Assembly (NCBI RefSeq): GCF_002368335.1 | Contig: NZ_AP018288.1 | Span: 7,067,435-7,131,434, forward strand | Direction: 5' to 3' | Source of the DNA: Nostoc sp. NIES-4103 | Lineage (GTDB): Bacteria; Cyanobacteriota; Cyanobacteriia; Cyanobacteriales; Nostocaceae | Length of the DNA stretch: 64,000 nt | Part shown: one piece after another, positions 60,569 to 64,000 of the stretch | Numbering within the stretch: position 1 is the first letter of the stretch | How the letters are laid out: the number at the start of each line of letters is the position of its first letter | Made by a program: the position numbers and the translations under genes | The notes under the pieces: model-generated | The model's database searches: none | What the model saw: only the letters and a program-made list of their open reading frames with translations | Told to the model about the DNA's origin: nothing

Positions 60569-61543
60569 TTATGGTTCTATGCCAACACGCTGGAGGGCTT
60601 CACGGACTGGTGCTAGGTGACTATTATGATCAACTTTCACTAATTCGGTGGAGTTATACAAGTTACTTAGCAGTTTGTTATTTTCTGACTGATTTAACTT
60701 GAGAAGGGCGTTGACAATTCTTTCTTTTTCAGTATCAGGGACATCATCATCAATGGCGATACCGTGGGCAGGTACACCGGAGATTCTATGCAGTACGCGC
60801 AATTTACTTTTTTCTTCTGCCGTAATATACGGAGAATTTAAAGCATATTCAGATACGGCAGCTACATCAGCTTGACCCCGTACTACTGCTTGCAGTGCTT
60901 TGCCATAATTACCACCGTAGGTAACTTGTCCGAAGAAACCATCCAAGCGATCGCGATCGGGTACAAATCCCTCTTTGACCAATTCACTGACAGGGAAAAT
61001 AAACCCTGAACCAGAGGTGGGGGAAGTAAAGGCCATTTTTTTGCCCCGCAGTTGTTCTAAGGTTGCTTTGGCTGAATCTTTGGTTGTCAGGGGGCTATTA
61101 TTAGGAACGACAAATACTGAGTCGTATGTGTATCTTCCCGAATAGTTGGGACGTACTTCAGCTAAGTACAGCTTTGCATTGGCTAGTTGTTCGGCTTTCA
61201 AAGCTGGACGGCTACTTAAGAAAGACACATCAGCTTGATTTACTTTCAAGGCTTCTACAGCAGCAGTATCATCACCAATCTTGGCTTGCACTGGAATTCC
61301 TAACTCTTTCGATAAAAAAGTTCCGACGGCATTTGCTTTATTTTGCAAGTCTGTGGAATCAGAACGACTGGGAAATACAACTGTCAATGTCTCCAGCTTT
61401 TGGGCAACTGAGGGTGACGCTTGTTGACTAGTAGTGGAGTTAGTGTTTGTGTCCTGTGTACATCCTGTGATGCTGATCGCTAAACCTGTCAGAGCTACTA
61501 ATGTCCCTCTAGCAGCCAACAAGCCTTTTTTGCTCACACTCAT
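60569..61543 (-). CDS. phnD: Phosphonate/phosphite-binding lipoprotein PhnD
   Basis: 324-residue periplasmic binding protein of the PhnD/PtxB family. Lipoprotein signal peptide with lipobox SITGC (Cys about 28), then the family core (VVFPSRSDSTDLQNKANAVG; VNQADVSFLSSRPALKAEQL; VRGQADVAAVSEYALNSPYI). First gene of phnD-phnC-phnE. Ligand may be phosphonate, phosphite or phosphate analogues. I see no clear Pho box upstream. Confidence 0.92.
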   Translation of the reverse strand: MSVSKKGLLAARGTLVALTGLAISITGCTQDTNTNSTTSQQASPSVAQKLETLTVVFPSRSDSTDLQNKANAVGTFLSKELGIPVQAKIGDDTAAVEALKVNQADVSFLSSRPALKAEQLANAKLYLAEVRPNYSGRYTYDSVFVVPNNSPLTTKDSAKATLEQLRGKKMAFTSPTSGSGFIFPVSELVKEGFVPDRDRLDGFFGQVTYGGNYGKALQAVVRGQADVAAVSEYALNSPYITAEEKSKLRVLHRISGVPAHGIAIDDDVPDTEKERIVNALLKLNQSENNKLLSNLYNSTELVKVDHNSHLAPVREALQRVGIEP

Positions 61544-61931
61544 TTGCTATTCTCCATTAAAAATTATTAGCAGTATTTTTGCAAATTAACTTCAACTATC
61601 ATTTAAAAATGTTTATAACCTTTGAGAATAAAAGTCAATCCAGTTGACAAAAAGAGGCTGGTGAGATGGCAATAATGTTCAGTTAACAATACCTTCGCTA
61701 AAATGCTCTCACCTTAGAAGATCTTGCCTTAACCGATATCTGACAAATCCCAGCTTTTATATATAACTAATCCTTATGAAATTGATTAGCTTTCAACTCT
61801 TGTTGTATGGTATGCTTCGCCTTATGTATTTGCTTAAGCGCTTAGTGTATCCCGTTAATATCCATTAGTGGCTAGAACACAATTCAGTGAGACAAGGTTT
61901 TGTCAGTTCTAAAAATGGGAGAATATTTTGT
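61544..61931. other. Divergent intergenic region between phnD and the methyltransferase gene
   Basis: 388 bp, AT-rich, presumably with both promoters. I searched by eye for tandem CTTAACC-type Pho boxes and saw only a single CTTAACC (about 61728). No repeat or coding sequence. Confidence 0.5.
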
Positions 61932-62711
61932 ATGACAAGTAATAATGCTAACGTTAGTCAAATAGTTCAGTCATCATATGATGAGTTCTATTCACGCCAA
62001 CAAAGTACATGGCGAGAACTTGGGGGTAAGTATAAAGCGAACAACATTTTATCTGTCTGCGAAAATTACAACTTCAAAAAAGTACTGGAATGCGGTGCTG
62101 GCGAGGGAAGTATACTTAAATTTTTAGATGAATCAAGTAACTTTACTGAGCTATACGCTATAGAAATATCTGAAAGTGGAATATCAGAAATCAACAAGAG
62201 AAACCTGCCAAAATTGCAAGAGGTAAAAAAGTTTAATGGATATGAAATTCCTTACCCAGATAATTATTTCGATATGGCATACTGTTCCCATGTAATTGAA
62301 CATGTCGAACATCCAAGATTGTTACTCCGTGAGCTAAAAAGAGTCAGCAGCTTTCAGGTATTTGAAATACCTCTAGACTATTCGCTTGACGTGGACACGA
62401 AATATCAACATTTTTTGTCTTACGGTCATGTAAATATATATACTCCATCTTTATTTAAGTTCCTTCTTAAGTCGGAGGGTTACGAAATTATTCAAGAGCT
62501 TCTTACGCAAATAGCAAGTGAGATACAGCGCTACAACTGGTATGAAATCAAGAAGCAGAAAAAAACATTTGTTCGGGAATTTAAGTTGATGATACGTCCT
62601 CTTATATCCCAATTAAAAAAACTGAAGTGGGGTGACAAGCGCTATAACGAATACGGCTTTTCGATGTACACATGCTTAGCAAAAGGTAGCGGCGAGTTAA
62701 AAATATTTTAA
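61932..62711 (+). CDS. Class I SAM-dependent methyltransferase
   Basis: 259 residues from the ATG at 61932-61934 (MTSNNANVSQIVQSSYDEFY). SAM-binding motif VLECGAGEGSILKFL, then the acidic loop end YAIEISESGI and the YPDNYFDMAYCSHVIEHVEH block typical of Methyltransf_11. The C-terminal 80 residues are very Lys/Tyr-rich. The substrate is unknown; relatives lie in glycan and natural-product clusters. The gene looks more AT-rich and has fewer HIP1 sites than its neighbours, so it may be acquired. Alone, not in an operon. Confidence 0.85.
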   Translation: MTSNNANVSQIVQSSYDEFYSRQQSTWRELGGKYKANNILSVCENYNFKKVLECGAGEGSILKFLDESSNFTELYAIEISESGISEINKRNLPKLQEVKKFNGYEIPYPDNYFDMAYCSHVIEHVEHPRLLLRELKRVSSFQVFEIPLDYSLDVDTKYQHFLSYGHVNIYTPSLFKFLLKSEGYEIIQELLTQIASEIQRYNWYEIKKQKKTFVREFKLMIRPLISQLKKLKWGDKRYNEYGFSMYTCLAKGSGELKIF

Positions 62712-62735
62712 GCTCGACTTTATCTAGATCAATTG

Positions 62736-62785
62736 AGGCTCTACCTGGCTTATAAATCAACAGATTCACTAAAGTGGCAGAGCCT
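62736..62785 (+). terminator. Possible terminator of the methyltransferase gene
   Basis: AGGCTCT (62736-62742) pairs with AGAGCCT (62779-62785), followed by TAAATTATTTT. The long 36-nt loop makes this a weak call. Confidence 0.4.
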
Positions 62786-62930
62786 TAAATTATTTTAGCG
62801 TCTACCATTGTAGTTACTAAAAATAGACCAAGTTGATGTTAGCTGCAACAATACACTAGGTACTTGGGTAGAATAAAAGTAATTTTCTGCTAGTTTTGTA
62901 CTTAACTAAAAGTCTTGAGCCTCAAATTTA

Positions 62931-63974
62931 TCAATCAACTTCTATTTGACAAAAAGCTTTTAATAATTCAATACAATTGGCGATCGCTCCTAAATGGGCA
63001 ATTTCATAGCCGTGGGTGTTTTGTGTGGGAAATGCTAAACAAGCAGCACGACCGACATGACCAAATTTCATGGCTATTGAAGCATCACTGCCAAATCCAC
63101 TTAAAGTTGTTAGCTGCACTGGCATTTCTAGTTGCTTAGCACAGTGGCGTAGCTGTGCATTCAAAGTTTCATCATAGATACCATAGGCATCCTGAGACAG
63201 GATTACCGGACTTTTTCCGTCTTCGATGGGGTATTCTTTCGATAACGGACAAATTTCTAAAGCAATTAAAGCATCTAAACGCTGGTTTTGGGTAAAAAAT
63301 AATGCCCCAATTGCCCCTACTTCTTCTTTGGCTGAGGCTACCAGATAAACATCAACTGCTGGCTGTTTCAAGGTTTGGGCCAAACCTAGGAGAATTGCTA
63401 CGGAAGCTTTATTATCCAAGGTGTAACTGGCAATATGATCCTTTAACCGAATTGGATGCTTGCGATGCTTGCCAATTACCATTCTTGTTCCGGGTCGAAT
63501 ACCGGCAGCTTCTAGTTCAGCAGTGGTGAGTTTGGTTTCAATCCAGGCATTTTCCCACTTGAGGGCAGTATCTTCTTGCTGAACTTTTTGCGGCGATTCG
63601 TGGGAGACATGGCGAGAACCAAAGCTGAGAATGCCACTGATAGTTTCGTTGTCTCCCAATAAATCTACAACGCCTTCACCGTAGATCCACGGGTAAGAAC
63701 CGCCGAGTCTACGAACTTCCACACGACCTTCCTCACCCACAGACTTGACAATTGCACCAATTTCATCTTTGTGGGCGGTGATAGCGATCGCTCTGTCTGG
63801 ATTTTTTCCGGGAATTTTGGCAATGATATTATCAGCGCGATCGCTCCACACTTCTAGACCCAGTGCTGCAAATCGCTGCATCAAAAATTGATTGATTTCA
63901 GCTTCTACACCACTAGGGGAATGGTGCATTACCAATTCTGTGATGCTTTGAAATAGGCGATCGTAATCCCACAT
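62931..63974 (-). CDS. M42 family metallopeptidase (glutamyl aminopeptidase type)
   Basis: 347 residues from the ATG at 63972-63974 (MWDYDRLFQSITELVMHHSP). Zn-dependent aminopeptidase that trims peptides in the cytosol, often as a dodecameric tetrahedral complex. Active-site segments: ITAHKDEIGAIV (first metal-binding His/Asp region), ASYTLDNKASVAILLGLAQT (bridging Asp), SAKEEVGAIGALFF (catalytic and metal Glu) and TQNTHGYEIAH (final metal His). All are present, so the enzyme is probably active. Near the right edge of the window but complete. Confidence 0.92.
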   Translation of the reverse strand: MWDYDRLFQSITELVMHHSPSGVEAEINQFLMQRFAALGLEVWSDRADNIIAKIPGKNPDRAIAITAHKDEIGAIVKSVGEEGRVEVRRLGGSYPWIYGEGVVDLLGDNETISGILSFGSRHVSHESPQKVQQEDTALKWENAWIETKLTTAELEAAGIRPGTRMVIGKHRKHPIRLKDHIASYTLDNKASVAILLGLAQTLKQPAVDVYLVASAKEEVGAIGALFFTQNQRLDALIALEICPLSKEYPIEDGKSPVILSQDAYGIYDETLNAQLRHCAKQLEMPVQLTTLSGFGSDASIAMKFGHVGRAACLAFPTQNTHGYEIAHLGAIANCIELLKAFCQIEVD

Positions 63975-64000
63975 GGATAGGTTCAGTCTCACAAAAAATA

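Noticed and set aside
61544..61931. Pho box upstream of phnD
   Set aside because: Only one isolated CTTAACC-like site was seen; a Pho box needs tandem units.

Overview
This window looks like chromosomal DNA from a filamentous, probably heterocystous cyanobacterium (order Nostocales). The evidence is the many HIP1 octamers (GCGATCGC) on both strands and genes typical of the group: cyanophycinase and cyanophycin synthetase, the response regulator RpaB, an NblB-type phycobilisome-degradation protein, a complex C (cytochrome b6) cofactor-assembly factor, DUF3493, DUF760 and DUF2993 proteins, and a group 2 sigma factor. Intergenic DNA is also full of the short tandemly repeated repetitive sequences (STRRs) known from heterocystous strains. 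The genus cannot be fixed from the sequence alone.

Layout. 1-6.1 kb, minus strand: argH, a small membrane protein, larB, an orphan peptide-type ABC binding lipoprotein, ispF and trmD. 6.1-10.6 kb, plus strand: the cphB-cphA cyanophycin operon behind a 780-bp leader. 10.7-18.5 kb: a tiny tatA, a Ser/Thr kinase divergent from cbiT, cdsA, a DUF2993 protein, an RsuA/RluB pseudouridine synthase overlapping a RodZ-like gene, and malQ. 18.7-23.2 kb: a NUDIX gene, a pentapeptide-repeat/RidA fusion, a hexapeptide acyltransferase and an intact IS200/IS605 element with divergent tnpA and tnpB. 23.5-28.2 kb is a decaying accessory patch: a 21-bp minisatellite, a STAND-type NTPase/TPR gene broken by three in-frame stops and a frameshift, an Rpn-family remnant, dispersed repeats and tRNA-Thr(CGU). 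28.2-32.3 kb holds membrane and envelope genes, including a beta-helix protein with SLH domains.

32.4-38.4 kb is the conserved rimP-nusA-ylxR-infB operon (minus strand), with a terminator-like hairpin just before rimP. 38.5-45.6 kb: a membrane protein, a peptidoglycan-binding protein with a Pro/Thr minisatellite tail, an SDH-type Clp-fold protease, small proteins, a Uma2 protein and radA. 45.8-51.9 kb: rpaB, a complex C assembly factor, DUF456, nblB, a CBS-pair protein, a MutT-type NUDIX gene, a DUF760 protein and a sigma factor. 52.7-58.7 kb: carB (with an STRR read as protein), dps with a histidine in place of the usual ferroxidase aspartate, and a thioredoxin-like [2Fe-2S] protein. 58.9-64 kb: phnD-phnC-phnE, a SAM methyltransferase and an M42 peptidase.

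No large undescribed system stands out. The least ordinary signals are (i) composite repeat cassettes with a fixed internal order that recur across the window and reach into operons, start regions and coding sequence; (ii) the pentapeptide-RidA fusion; (iii) the nonsense-riddled but frame-conserved STAND/TPR gene; (iv) the possible rimP-operon attenuator; and (v) several long perfect intergenic hairpins.
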